Assembly: GCF_013177735.1 (NCBI RefSeq)
Contig: NZ_WOEZ01000119.1
Location: 1 to 64,000, forward strand
From: Paraburkholderia elongata
GTDB lineage: Bacteria; Pseudomonadota; Gammaproteobacteria; Burkholderiales; Burkholderiaceae
Direction: 5' to 3'
Length of the DNA stretch: 64,000 nucleotides
Shown here: positions 53,276-62,702 of the stretch, one piece after another
Position numbering within the stretch: position 1 is the first letter of the stretch
Layout: each line of letters begins with the position of its first letter
Program-made: the position numbers and the translations under genes
Notes under the pieces: model-generated
Databases searched by the model: none
Told to the model about the DNA's origin: nothing
What the model saw: only the letters and a program-made list of their open reading frames with translations

Positions 53276-55849
53276 TCACTCATGCGGAGAAGTTGAACCA
53301 GGATTTGCTGGCGTTCCTGGGCCACCGGCCGGTTTAGGGTCGACGGCCAGTTGATCTTCCACCGGTGCATCGGCCTTCCCGGCGGCCGCCTTCAGCGAGC
53401 CGTCGGCAGGCGGCGTTGAAGGCGGTTCTTCCTTCGCTGAGTCCTTCGTTGCAGCCTTGGGGGCGTCATTCGCTGCACCGTTCGATTCGAATTTGGCCGG
53501 TACGCTCTCCGGGTCCCACGTCAGCAAATGCCGCTGCGGGTTGGCGATTTCGATGCCGCGCGCGCTGAACTGGTCGACAATGCGCCGGTTGAATTCGCGC
53601 TGCACTCCCCAGCGCGCGCTGTCGCGGCATTGGATCTGGCCGGCCAGCGTCACCGCCGAGCCATCCACCCCATCCACGCCCCAGAAGCTGAAGTCGGACA
53701 GAATGCCGTCCTTGAATTTCTCATCCTCGCGCAGCGCGGCGCCGATCTCCTTCAGCGTGTCGATCGCCAGATCGACGTCCTCGCCAAACACGATATTCAC
53801 CTTCACCGCCGCATTGCCGAGTCCGCGATTGGTGTTGTTCACCGTCGAGACCGAACTGAACGGCACGGTGTAGAGCGACCCGTCGCCGCCGCGCAAGCGC
53901 ACGGTGCGGATCGACAGATATTCGACCGTACCGGACACGCTCGCGAGCGTGACCCAGTCGCCGACCTGCATGGCGTTTTCCATCAACAGGAACATGCCGG
54001 TGATGAAATCCTGCACCAGCTTTTGCGACCCGAAGCCGAGCGCCACGCCGAAGATACTCGCGCCCGCCAGCAGCGGCCCGATGTTCACGCCGAGTTCGCT
54101 CAGGCCGGTGAGCACCACCACCAGCGCGATCACGCAGAAGAGCACGCTGCGCAGCATCGGCAGCAGTGTACGCAGACGCGCGGCGCGCACCAGGTCACCG
54201 CTGGCGGTCCAGCGGTCCAGCCGCTTTTCGATCGCCACGTTGGCACTTTCCCACACCACTAGCGCGATCACGGCAGCGACACCGATCGTGACCAGCGCCG
54301 AAGCCAGCCGATGGCCGATCGTGCCGGCCTGGAACAGCTCGCCCACGTCGACGCCCCATACCTGCAGCAGCGCGAGCGCAGTGACGATGCCGATGATCCA
54401 CGCGACGACTCGCCGCAGCAGCGGGTAATAGCGGTAGGCGTGCTGTTGCACGAGCGACTTCTCCGCGTCGCCCTGTACATGGAATAGCCGAGCCATGGCG
54501 CCGAAAATCACGATCGCGATGACCCTCGCGCCCACCAGGATTGCCAGCGTAATGCCGCCGAGATGCAGCAGGGTGTGATAGCCGTTCTGCACGTCGAGCG
54601 CCCAGATGAACCATAGTGCCATCACCATGAACACCGCGAACCACGCCCATGCGTCGGCGAGCGCATTGCCGAACATTTCCAGCGATTTGCGCGCGGCGAA
54701 GCGCTTGCGGATCAATTCGCCGACCGGCTTCGCGCATTGCAGGATCAGGATCGAAATCATGATGTGGCCGGCGAGCGCGACCACCTTCAACAGCGCGAGA
54801 TGCGCCGCGTCGTTCAGGCCGAGTGCCTGCGCGATCTCCGCGATCGCCGAACCTGCGCCGACCACGGCGACGATCCGCACGATCCAGTGCTGCACGAAGA
54901 CGGCCCACGCATCGCCCATGCGCAACAGACGCAGGCGCGGCGCGGTGGGCTGCAGGAAGAAGCCGCTGCCTATCACGATCAGGCGGCACAGCACGTAGAT
55001 GTCGATCAGCGAATCGAGCGCGCGGTCTTGCGGCGTGCCGTCGCCGGTGACGATCGACATCAGCGCGCTGGCCGCGGCGACGAACACTGCCAGCGGCAAC
55101 AGGCGCAGCACCACCGTCAGCAGCGAGCGCGGCAGACGCTGCAGGAGCGTCAAGTGATGCACGGCCTTCTGCTTGCCTTTGGCTTCGGTGATTTTGCCGG
55201 TGGCGGGCGTGGGCGTCGTTGCGGACGCGCCGGGCAGGTCGGCTTGCGGCGCAGCGTTGTCTTCGCCACGTTCGCGACGCGCGGCGAGGGCCGCATACGC
55301 GCGGCGCAACACGCGGCGCGCGAGCCATTCGAGCCCGAGCGCGGGCAGCAGCGCCGCCAGCAGCGACCAGACGACATGACCCAGCACGCTACGCGCTTGC
55401 GGGTTGGTCGATTGCAAATGCCACCAGGCACGCACCGACGCTACGTCGAGCAGCGCGGCGACCGAACGGCGTAATGACGTGCCGAGATGCACGGCCCAAT
55501 GCGCGCCCTGACGCGCCAGTTGCGAGGCGAGGCCATTGGACTGGAATGCGCCTGGAACGACCGCGGCGGCGCTGCTGGCGGCCGGGGGGGCCGAAGCCGC
55601 CGCCGCCGCTGAGGCGGGCGGAGCGCTGAGTGCGCCCGCTGCGGCGATCGCCTGGAGCGTGTCGCTGACTTGCGCGCGGCGTGTGGGGTCATTGAGGACG
55701 CTGAGGGCCTGGCGGGCCTGTTCGGGCGTCAGGGCGATCGCCGCGCCGGATGCCGCGGATACGGCGGCGGGTTGCGCTACGGCGGCAAAGACCGGCGCGG
55801 CGCTCAGGATGAGAAAAACGAGAAACCAGGCGTGAAGTATTTTGCGCAT
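53276..55849 (-). CDS. MscS-family mechanosensitive channel (large, YbiO/MscM-like)
   Basis: 857 aa. A signal peptide (ends near VFA-AVAQP) and an Ala-rich periplasmic region (to about 170) are followed by about ten membrane segments. The MscS pore and beta domain are QLVQDFITGMFLLMENAMQVGDWVTLASVSGTVEYLSIRTVRLRGGDGS and TVNNTNRGLGNAAVKVNIVF. A charged Lys/Pro/Ala tail ends the protein. It should open under membrane tension to release solutes during hypo-osmotic shock. It is convergent with the SOS helicase gene. Confidence 0.93.
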   Translation of the reverse strand: MRKILHAWFLVFLILSAAPVFAAVAQPAAVSAASGAAIALTPEQARQALSVLNDPTRRAQVSDTLQAIAAAGALSAPPASAAAAASAPPAASSAAAVVPGAFQSNGLASQLARQGAHWAVHLGTSLRRSVAALLDVASVRAWWHLQSTNPQARSVLGHVVWSLLAALLPALGLEWLARRVLRRAYAALAARRERGEDNAAPQADLPGASATTPTPATGKITEAKGKQKAVHHLTLLQRLPRSLLTVVLRLLPLAVFVAAASALMSIVTGDGTPQDRALDSLIDIYVLCRLIVIGSGFFLQPTAPRLRLLRMGDAWAVFVQHWIVRIVAVVGAGSAIAEIAQALGLNDAAHLALLKVVALAGHIMISILILQCAKPVGELIRKRFAARKSLEMFGNALADAWAWFAVFMVMALWFIWALDVQNGYHTLLHLGGITLAILVGARVIAIVIFGAMARLFHVQGDAEKSLVQQHAYRYYPLLRRVVAWIIGIVTALALLQVWGVDVGELFQAGTIGHRLASALVTIGVAAVIALVVWESANVAIEKRLDRWTASGDLVRAARLRTLLPMLRSVLFCVIALVVVLTGLSELGVNIGPLLAGASIFGVALGFGSQKLVQDFITGMFLLMENAMQVGDWVTLASVSGTVEYLSIRTVRLRGGDGSLYTVPFSSVSTVNNTNRGLGNAAVKVNIVFGEDVDLAIDTLKEIGAALREDEKFKDGILSDFSFWGVDGVDGSAVTLAGQIQCRDSARWGVQREFNRRIVDQFSARGIEIANPQRHLLTWDPESVPAKFESNGAANDAPKAATKDSAKEEPPSTPPADGSLKAAAGKADAPVEDQLAVDPKPAGGPGTPANPGSTSPHE

Positions 55850-56042
55850 AAGGTGTAAAACAGGGTACCGGGTGCGGACGGTGGTGCCGGGACAGATAGG
55901 TCGATTCGGCGGCGAGATCTCCGAACCGACACGGGTTTGGCCTTACAAGTTCCACCCGTGGCGGCTTTCGGTGGTCACCCAAGGGTTCGGCCAGCCGGTT
56001 CGAATTGTCATGTCAGGTAGCAAAAAACTTGCCCGACGATGC

Positions 56043-56393
56043 CTATTCCGTTGCGTCCACCGCGCCCATCGCCGGCACCCCAAGCGTGCCTTCAACTACC
56101 TCGGTGAAGGTGCGCTCCTCGCGCAGAATGAAGCGCTTGGTCTGTGCGAACTGGAAATTTTCGCGCGCTTCGGCGTCGCCTCGCAGCCTCGCCCGATAGG
56201 CTTCGTATGCGGCGAGGCTATCGAACGCAATCAAGCCCCAGGCGATGTCGTTGGTCCCTTCGTGGGGCAGAAAGTAGCCGATCAGATGACCGCCGCAGCG
56301 GGGGATGATGCGGCCCCAGTTGCGAGCGTAGTCGTTGAAGGCATCGCGCTGGAATGGGTCGATCTGATAACGGATAAAGCAGGTAATCGTCAT
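56043..56393 (-). CDS. NIPSNAP-family protein
   Basis: 116 aa. It matches the NIPSNAP fold: MTITCFIRYQIDPFQRDAFNDYARNWGRIIPRCGGHLIGYFLPHEG, then IAFDSLAAYEAYRARLRGDAEARENF. It is a small dimeric alpha/beta-barrel protein without a confirmed bacterial function. It precedes the DHA2 exporter only by orientation (same strand, 115 bp after it), so co-transcription is possible. Confidence 0.9.
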   Translation of the reverse strand: MTITCFIRYQIDPFQRDAFNDYARNWGRIIPRCGGHLIGYFLPHEGTNDIAWGLIAFDSLAAYEAYRARLRGDAEARENFQFAQTKRFILREERTFTEVVEGTLGVPAMGAVDATE

Positions 56394-56508
56394 GTGCAGG
56401 CTCCCGATCGGGTAGTGGTGGTCTGAGGTACCTGAGTACCAGTATGGTGACCTGTTGACCGCGACGTTTCACTGTTTTCTGAACTGTTGATGAGATAGTC
56501 CTGCCTCT

Positions 56509-58176
56509 CTAGGGCTCGCGTCGCGAGCGGATCGTCACAGCCGCCAGCGCCGCGCCGGCTAGCGCACAAAGCGCCGACACCAGCGCCACCGCCCGCAGCG
56601 CCGCACCCAAAGCCTCGGCTTGGGCCTGAGTCACTTCGGCATGCGAAGCGCTTTGCGCGGCGCCGGATGGCGCGGAGGCCGCATCCATACCGGCTTGTGC
56701 CAGACGCGCCACCTGACGTGCCTCTTGAGGGATATTCAACGCATCGAGCCGCGCGTCGAGCGCCGCGTCGTGCGACCACACGAACACGATGCCGAGCACC
56801 GCAATCGCCAGCAGACTCGCCACCCTGGCGACGGCATTATTGATGCCCGAGGCGACGCCCGTACGCGCGGCGGATACCGACGTCATTACGGTCGTCGTCA
56901 ACGGTGCGACGGTAATCGTCATGCCGAGTCCGAGCACGACAAGCGCTGGAAAGAAGCCGCGCCAATATTCACCGTGTACCCAGGGCAGCGCGAGCATCGC
57001 AAAGCCAAGCGCCGCGATCACCGGCCCGATGCTCAGCAGGGTCCGCGCGCCATAACGGCCCGTCAGGCCGCCGGTGAAACGCGACAACAGGCCGATCGTG
57101 ACCGGCACCGGCAGCAGCGCGGCGCCTGCCTCGGTCGCGCTATAGCCATACGCGCGGATCAGCGTGAACGGCAGGAAGAACAGTGCGCCGCCCAGCCCAA
57201 AGTAGAGCAGCAGCGTAACGAGGTTCGCGCCGACGAAGTCGCGCGAACGGAATACGTCGAGCGGCATCATCGGATTGCGGGCCTTTGCTTCGAGCGCGAC
57301 GAAGCCGGTCAGCACGAGCAGGCCGCCGAGGATCAAAGCCAGCACCCAGCGGTCGCCGAAGCCGCGCGCCGACGCGATGGTCAGGCCGTAGGTCAACGCG
57401 GCAAGCCCCGCGGCCGCTGTGACGGCGCCCGGCCAGTCGAGCCTGGGCAGCGCGTGCCCCTTGAGCGCAGGGTCTGGGCCGGATGGATCGTCTTCCTGCC
57501 GGCTATCCGGCACGGCGATGACCGCCAGCGCGATGGTTGCGCACGCAATCGGTACGTTCAGAAAGAAAATCGCCCGCCACGAAAACGCATCGACAAGCCA
57601 GCCGCCCGCCACCGGCCCGACCGCCGAGGTGATCGCGCCGACGCCGGCCCAGGTGCCGATCGCCTGGCCACGCTCCTTGTCGTCGAACACCGCACCGATG
57701 ATGGCGAGACTGCTCGGCACCAGCAGCGCCGCGCCGATGCCTTGCACGGCGCGCGCCGCAATCAGGGCGCCGACGCCTGGTGCCAGGCCGCAGCCGATCG
57801 AGGCCAGCGTGAACAAGCCGATTCCCGCGATAAATACGGTGCGCCGGCCGAGCTGGTCGCCGAGCGAGCCGCCCACCAGCACCAGCGCGCCGAGAAACAG
57901 CAGATACGCGTTGACCACCCACTGGATCGCGGCGACGCTCGCGCCCAGTTCGGTCTGGATCGACGGCAGCGCGACGTTGACCACGGAGCCGTCGATGAAC
58001 GCCATGCTCGAGCCGAGGATGGTCGCGGCGAGCGCGAGCCTTTTGCGCCGGCACGGGCGATCGAAGCTAAGGGGCTGAGCGTGGATGGCGAGCGTGTCGC
58101 ACGGACTCGCCTGGGCGGGGAGGACGGAGGAGGGGCGGCGCACGAGCGCCGGAGCGTGCTGATCGGCCACTTCCAC
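56509..58176 (-). CDS. MFS drug exporter, DHA2 (EmrB/QacA) family, 14 TM
   Basis: 555 aa. After a 45-residue cytoplasmic leader, the DHA2 signature begins: LAATILGSSMAFIDGSVVNVALPSIQTELG in TM1, GGSLGDQLGRRTVF in loop 2-3, and GIGAALLVPSSLAII. Fourteen hydrophobic segments follow. The C terminus (residues about 475-515) is an Ala/Gln-rich cytoplasmic stretch before a last helix. It should export hydrophobic compounds with protons. It is a second, distinct member of the family also found at 12416-13984. Confidence 0.92.
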   Translation of the reverse strand: MEVADQHAPALVRRPSSVLPAQASPCDTLAIHAQPLSFDRPCRRKRLALAATILGSSMAFIDGSVVNVALPSIQTELGASVAAIQWVVNAYLLFLGALVLVGGSLGDQLGRRTVFIAGIGLFTLASIGCGLAPGVGALIAARAVQGIGAALLVPSSLAIIGAVFDDKERGQAIGTWAGVGAITSAVGPVAGGWLVDAFSWRAIFFLNVPIACATIALAVIAVPDSRQEDDPSGPDPALKGHALPRLDWPGAVTAAAGLAALTYGLTIASARGFGDRWVLALILGGLLVLTGFVALEAKARNPMMPLDVFRSRDFVGANLVTLLLYFGLGGALFFLPFTLIRAYGYSATEAGAALLPVPVTIGLLSRFTGGLTGRYGARTLLSIGPVIAALGFAMLALPWVHGEYWRGFFPALVVLGLGMTITVAPLTTTVMTSVSAARTGVASGINNAVARVASLLAIAVLGIVFVWSHDAALDARLDALNIPQEARQVARLAQAGMDAASAPSGAAQSASHAEVTQAQAEALGAALRAVALVSALCALAGAALAAVTIRSRREP

Positions 58177-58314
58177 TCCCGGGTGGATGAACGGCTTTCA
58201 GAATAGCAACGCCAACGGGGATCCGATAGGCCGTTACGACGTCCGGCGCGCCGGACCGCAGCACCCGATGCGGCAATATTTGCGGAAGTTCGCCGGCTTA
58301 GGCGGCCTGTGAGA

Positions 58315-59751
58315 TCAAACCAGCGACGGCGCCTGCCGCTCCGCTTCTTCGTCCGCATCCGTGCCGCCGTTGGCGCTCGACGCGCGCCCGGCCGCCGGTT
58401 CCTGATGCAGCCGGTTCGCATGCATCAGGCGATACAGCGTGGCGCGCGAAATGCCGAGCTCGGCTGCGGCCTCGGACAATTTGTAGCCGTGCCGCTGTAA
58501 CGCGTGCTCGATGGCGTCCTTTTCGGCCTTGCTGCGGATCTCCGCCAGCGTCACGGCCGGCCCGTTGTCGGCTTCCGGCAAGCCGAGGTCGCTCGCCGTG
58601 ATAAAGCGCCCCTCGCTCATCACCACGGCACGGCGGACGCAGTTGATCAGCTCGCGCACGTTGCCCGGCCACGAATAGTTCGACATGGCGACAATCGCGT
58701 CGCTCGACAGCCCGCGCAATTTGCGCGCGCCATCCTGCCGGTACATGCTGAGCGCATAGTTGGCGAGCAGCTTGATGTCGCCGCCGCGCTCGCGCAACGG
58801 CGGCTCGACGAGCCGCAGCACGCACAGGCGGTGATACAGGTCGGCGCGGAAGCGGCCGTCTTCGACGGCTTTGTCCAGATCGACGTGGGTCGCCGAAATC
58901 ACCCGTACGTCGACGTTGATCGACCCACTGCCGCCCAGCCGTTCGATGGTGCCTTCCTGCAGGAAGCGCAGCAGCACCGCCTGGCACTCGTGCGGCATGT
59001 CGCCGATTTCATCCAGAAAGAGGGTGCCCTCGTTAGCGCTTTCGATCCGGCCGATCTTGCGTTGCAACGCGCCCGTAAAGGCGCCGCGCTCGTGGCCGAA
59101 CAACTCGGCTTGCAGCAGGCTCGGCGGAATTGCCGCGCAATTGATCGCGACGAACGCCCGGCCGGCGCGCGGCGAGCGCTCATGAATCGCACGGGCGGTC
59201 AGTTCCTTGCCAGTGCCCGATTCGCCGGCGACGAAGACCGGCGCCTCGGTCACGCCGCATTTGTCGATGCGCCGGTACAACTGCTGCATGGCCTCGCATT
59301 GCCCAACCATACCGTGCTGGCCGAGCGAGGGTTCCGGTGCGACTGGCGGGTGCCGCAGGCTCGACAGCCCGTGTGCGTGGCCGAGCGCGAATACCAGCCG
59401 CTCGTTCAGCCACGGCCGCGTAACGAAATCGAAGCAATAGTCGAGGATGAAGCGGCTGACCAGTTCGTTTTCCGACTGGCCCGGCGCGATCTGCGCGACC
59501 CAATTGGTTTCGACGCGCCGCATGCAGGAGGCTAGCGCGGACAAATGGCGGGATGTGCAGTCACTGGGTAGTTCGACGAGGCCGACCTTGATATTGCCGC
59601 GCTCGATCATGCGTTCAGCGATCGCCGTGCTCTTGGCATGCACCGCTTGCCAGCCCGATGCGGCGAGGAAACGGGTGAGATCCTGATCGGGCGAGTTCGA
59701 CACGTATAGAACGGTGCGTTCGGTGTCGACAGGCGTGTAAGTGGTATTCAT
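58315..59751 (-). CDS. Sigma-54-dependent activator with VpsR-like N-terminal domain
   Basis: 478 aa. Residues 1-130 form a receiver-like domain that lacks the canonical phosphorylatable Asp pattern, as in VpsR. The AAA+ domain has Walker A GESGTGKE (176-183), the sigma-54 contact loop GAFTGA (223-228) and Walker B LFLDEIGD (244-251). A Fis-type HTH lies at about 420-455 (KLSEAAAELGISRATLYRLMHAN). It activates -24/-12 promoters. VpsR of Vibrio and BerB of Burkholderia bind cyclic-di-GMP and control biofilm matrix; whether this one does is inference. A perfect sigma-54 promoter lies in the adjacent gap (60460). Confidence 0.92.
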   Translation of the reverse strand: MNTTYTPVDTERTVLYVSNSPDQDLTRFLAASGWQAVHAKSTAIAERMIERGNIKVGLVELPSDCTSRHLSALASCMRRVETNWVAQIAPGQSENELVSRFILDYCFDFVTRPWLNERLVFALGHAHGLSSLRHPPVAPEPSLGQHGMVGQCEAMQQLYRRIDKCGVTEAPVFVAGESGTGKELTARAIHERSPRAGRAFVAINCAAIPPSLLQAELFGHERGAFTGALQRKIGRIESANEGTLFLDEIGDMPHECQAVLLRFLQEGTIERLGGSGSINVDVRVISATHVDLDKAVEDGRFRADLYHRLCVLRLVEPPLRERGGDIKLLANYALSMYRQDGARKLRGLSSDAIVAMSNYSWPGNVRELINCVRRAVVMSEGRFITASDLGLPEADNGPAVTLAEIRSKAEKDAIEHALQRHGYKLSEAAAELGISRATLYRLMHANRLHQEPAAGRASSANGGTDADEEAERQAPSLV

Positions 59752-60009
59752 GTAACCCCCGGATCGTTGCTGCTCTCAGAACTGCTGTTCGACGAACTGG
59801 ACAGACCGGTAATGACACATTCACGGCAGCGGCAATGGCGGGGGCATGGAGCGGCGGTGTGAGCCGCGAGGTGCTGCACTTCGGACAGGCAGCAGAACAG
59901 CGTTCAACGCTGAAACCGCCTGGCTATTTCATCCCCGAATCACAAAAGCCGTTTCTTACCTCGGTGGTCTGACACGAGCGCTCTACGTGGCGCATTGCTT
60001 AACGATAAG

Positions 60010-60023
60010 CGAAAGCGCTTTCG
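60010..60023. promoter_or_regulatory. 14-bp CG-centred palindrome (operator-like)
   Basis: CGAAAGCGCTTTCG is a perfect palindrome resembling LacI/GalR-type operators. It lies about 260 bp upstream of the VpsR-like activator gene. No LacI-family gene is nearby, so its binding protein is unknown. Confidence 0.4.
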
Positions 60024-60459
60024 AGCGCCATACAAACAAATCTGGATTCAGAAACGTTTTTCTCGTCGCGACGTGTCAGCCTGCCGTTCAAAAATAGCCG
60101 GTCAACCCCGGCTGGGTGCGGTATGCCACACGGCGTTGCCGGCCGCATTGCGGTAATCGGGTGACGGATACCGCGCCGTCGAATCGCCGTGTCTCACGCT
60201 TGCGACATATTGGGCAACTGCTGCGAAAGCTGCTTCGTGGCCCGAAGCATCGGCATATTTGACCGGGCCACGCCGCAAAGTGCGGCCGGACGTGGTCCGA
60301 TCAGGCGTGCACCCAATCGTGCAAACGCATAGATCCTTCCGCAATGCCTTAGAGGGTGAACCCACCGCGTGTCGAATTCGAATCAAGTGTGACATGAGGC
60401 AGGATCCGGCGCGGTACGTTGCAGCGAAAATCACCTTGCAGCAAGGGATTGAAGGTGCA

Positions 60460-60475
60460 TGGCACGGCCATTGCA
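60460..60475 (+). promoter_or_regulatory. Perfect-consensus sigma-54 (-24/-12) promoter
   Basis: TGGCACGGCCATTGCA matches TGGCACGNNNNTTGCW at every fixed base; GG and GC are 12 bp apart. It reads rightward with a start near 60486, giving a leader of about 500 nt before the gene at 60985. The sigma-54 activator at 58315-59751 is the natural candidate regulator. Confidence 0.75.
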
Positions 60476-60909
60476 TTAGGAGCTTCAAAAGCGAATGCGT
60501 TGCCGCCTGGTTCCTGAGGCACGGGGAAGCAGCAGCCGGAGCCCGGCGGCAAACATGGTCTTCGTAAGCGCGGCCGGGGAAGCCAATGTGTCTTACGGGG
60601 GTGCGGCGGGGCCACTGAAAAACGGATGTCAAAAAAAACGGAACGAATGACCGATACGAAGCATCGGTCATTCGTCACCGGACGACGTGAAGCACTGACC
60701 TCGCCACTTTTTCCGTCAAATTGGGCGGACTCGAAGTCGACGGCAGAAATGGATGGCAATAACGACAGGCACCGCGTTCGAGCAATTCGCGAGCGCGCGA
60801 CGCACAGAACAGGGAAGGGGCAGCGCACGGTCGGGACCGGCCGGCGCGACGAAGCGGGGAGGAATGGCCTGAGTCTCCATAGAGGGACACACTACGAGGT
60901 GAACCGGGC

Positions 60910-60939
60910 GCCGTGCCCGCGCACTAACGCGGGCACGGC
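60910..60939. repeat. 12-bp perfect inverted repeat (stem-loop)
   Basis: GCCGTGCCCGCG (60910-60921) and CGCGGGCACGGC (60928-60939) surround the loop CACTAA. AGGTGA and TCACCT just outside could extend the stem past a bulge. There is no T-run, so it is not an obvious terminator. It sits in the leader of the next gene, 46 bp before its start. Confidence 0.7.
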
Positions 60940-60984
60940 TCACCTGGATGCGGCCTTGAAATGACTCATCATTTGGGGGTTGTC

Positions 60985-61272
60985 ATGAAAACGATCAGCA
61001 AGCCAGTCGCATTGCGGCTGGACCACCACACCACGGCACACGGCGCCGGTCTCACCTATCAACGTCACTTTGCGCGGCAGCGACCCTTGTTCGCCGCGCC
61101 GTCGGCTGATCTGCTCACGCTGGTGATCGCCGAGGCGATGAAACGCAAGGCTCAGGCGGAGATTCAACGCGACGTGTTGCGCGAGACGATCTATGAGATC
61201 CCGGTTTCGCCCGAACGAGGCCGCGATCGGACTGCGGACATCTACCGATCCGATCCCGACGAATACACCTGA
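60985..61272 (+). CDS. Small protein of unknown function, upstream of CpaE-like gene
   Basis: 95 aa beginning MKTISKPVAL, with GGGGG about 6 nt before the ATG (an in-frame ATG at 60961 is the alternative). No family is recognised. It is hydrophilic with a predicted helix (ADLLTLVIAEAMKRKAQAEIQRDVLRETIYE) and an acidic, Asp/Arg-rich tail ending DPDEYT. There is no signal peptide. It is 62 bp from the CpaE-like gene in the same direction and may share the sigma-54 promoter at 60460. Confidence 0.65.
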   Translation: MKTISKPVALRLDHHTTAHGAGLTYQRHFARQRPLFAAPSADLLTLVIAEAMKRKAQAEIQRDVLRETIYEIPVSPERGRDRTADIYRSDPDEYT

Positions 61273-61334
61273 ACGTCGACTGTTATTGACGCGGCCTTTC
61301 CTACTGGAAGGCTTCAGTCCGGCGGAGACGCGAC

Positions 61335-62540
61335 ATGATCGACATATTCCTGATTTCGTCCAGCGCGGAGCGCGCGCCGCATATCGTCGCGCGCCTCGAA
61401 GAAAGCGGCGTGGTGTATCGCCTGCGCACCGCTTACGGCACGGTGCGGCAACTGCGCATGCATGCCCGCGCAATCCGGCGTGCCGATCTGCTGATCGTCG
61501 ACGATGTCGATCTGAGCGCACGCGAACTGGGCGGCATCGAGGAGGCTCTGGCCTGCTCGCCTGCCTTGCATTGCATGCTGGTCACGCCGACACCGTCCAA
61601 TGCCTTGCTGACCGCGGCGATGCGCGTCGGCGTGCGGCACGTGCTGTCGTGGCCGCTGGATGCGTATGAGATCGCGGCCGCGCTCACGCATATCGCCACG
61701 AAGAAAAGTGCGGCCGTGCGCCGTGATGGGCGGGTCGTCTCGCTGGCATCGTGCAAGGGCGGCAGCGGCACGACGCTGATCGCCGTGAATCTCGCCTGGT
61801 CGCTGGCCGCGCTGCATACCAGGCGCGTGCTGCTGATCGATCTCAGCCAGCAATTCGCCGACGCGAGCCTACTCATGGCCGACGAGCCGCCCCCCGCGAC
61901 GCTCGCCGATCTGTGCTCGCAGATTGATCGACTCGACGCCGCTTTGCTGGACTCCTGCGTGATGCACGTCCACGCGAACCTCGACGTGCTGGCGGGGGCC
62001 GGCGACCCGCTCAAGGCAGCCGAGATACTGCCCGGGCAACTGGCGCAAATCCTCACGCTGGCGCGCGAACGGTACGACGCAGTGCTGATCGACATCGGCC
62101 AAAGCCTCAATCCGCTGACGATCCATGCACTCGATCGCAGCGATGCAATCTGCATGGTGGTGCGGCAAAACCCGCTTTACCTGCACGGCGGCCGGCGGAT
62201 GCTCGATATTTTCAAGGAACTGGGCTATCCGCCCAGCAAAGTGCGGCTCGTGGTGAATCAATACGACAAGAACGCGTGCATCAACCTGCCGAAGCTCGAA
62301 CAGACCCTCGGCGCGAAGGTCGCGCACCAGCTTCCGCGTGACGAAAAGCAGGTCAACGAGGCGCTCAACCGCGGCGTGCCGCTCGTCACCTCCGCCCGCG
62401 ACAGCGCGCTGGCGCACGGCATCTGCCTGCTCGCCGACATGCTGTGGCCGGCGGGCATCGCCGAGCCCCGCAAAGGGATGTTCGGCCGTCTGTTTGCTAC
62501 GCGGCCGAACGTGCCGCGGCAACTGAAGCCGGGGCACTGA
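61335..62540 (+). CDS. CpaE/TadZ-like ATPase (orphan pilus-localisation-type protein)
   Basis: 401 aa. Residues 1-125 are a receiver-like domain (LLIVDDVDL; VRHVLSWPLDAYEIAAAL) fused to a ParA/MinD-type ATPase. The deviant P-loop KGGSGTT (141-147) lacks the second lysine, as is usual in CpaE/TadZ. Later motifs are LLIDLSQQFADASLLM, YDAVLIDIGQSL and LVVNQYDK. In Tad systems this protein marks the polar site for pilus assembly. No cpaB, cpaC, cpaF, tad or flp gene is adjacent, so it is an orphan. It may act with the small upstream protein. Confidence 0.85.
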   Translation: MIDIFLISSSAERAPHIVARLEESGVVYRLRTAYGTVRQLRMHARAIRRADLLIVDDVDLSARELGGIEEALACSPALHCMLVTPTPSNALLTAAMRVGVRHVLSWPLDAYEIAAALTHIATKKSAAVRRDGRVVSLASCKGGSGTTLIAVNLAWSLAALHTRRVLLIDLSQQFADASLLMADEPPPATLADLCSQIDRLDAALLDSCVMHVHANLDVLAGAGDPLKAAEILPGQLAQILTLARERYDAVLIDIGQSLNPLTIHALDRSDAICMVVRQNPLYLHGGRRMLDIFKELGYPPSKVRLVVNQYDKNACINLPKLEQTLGAKVAHQLPRDEKQVNEALNRGVPLVTSARDSALAHGICLLADMLWPAGIAEPRKGMFGRLFATRPNVPRQLKPGH

Positions 62541-62702
62541 GCCAATCCGATCGCCGAGAGTCGCGCGCCGGAATTGAATTCGGGCGCGCGTGGCATGATA
62601 TGGACATCCGGCTGGTGTGGCTGCTACGCTGCGACACTGACGGATTGGAATCCTTCATGCAGCGGGCTCGAAAAATAATTCGCATATCGAAATGAGTATG
62701 CC

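Larger units (their letters stand above)
59752..60984. other. 1.2-kb gene-poor intergenic region
   Basis: No frame here shows family similarity, a good start site or consistent codon usage. The frame at 60626-60964 ends in an ATGA overlap with an in-frame ATG of the next gene but its sequence is basic and featureless, so it is not called. The region does hold a CG-centred palindrome (60010-60023), a perfect -24/-12 promoter (60460-60475) and a strong inverted repeat (60910-60939). Confidence 0.5.

Noticed and set aside
56620..58206. 528-codon plus-strand frame opposite the DHA2 exporter
   Set aside because: Antisense shadow; composition is Arg/Gln/Asp-rich and lacks membrane segments or motifs.
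60102..60671. 189-codon minus-strand frame in the 1.2-kb gap
   Set aside because: No ribosome-binding site, no family similarity and Arg/Pro/Ser-rich composition typical of chance frames.
60626..60964. 112-codon ORF in the gap before the small-protein gene
   Set aside because: It ends in an ATGA overlap, but has no good ribosome-binding site, no recognisable domain, and runs through a strong inverted repeat; too weak to call.
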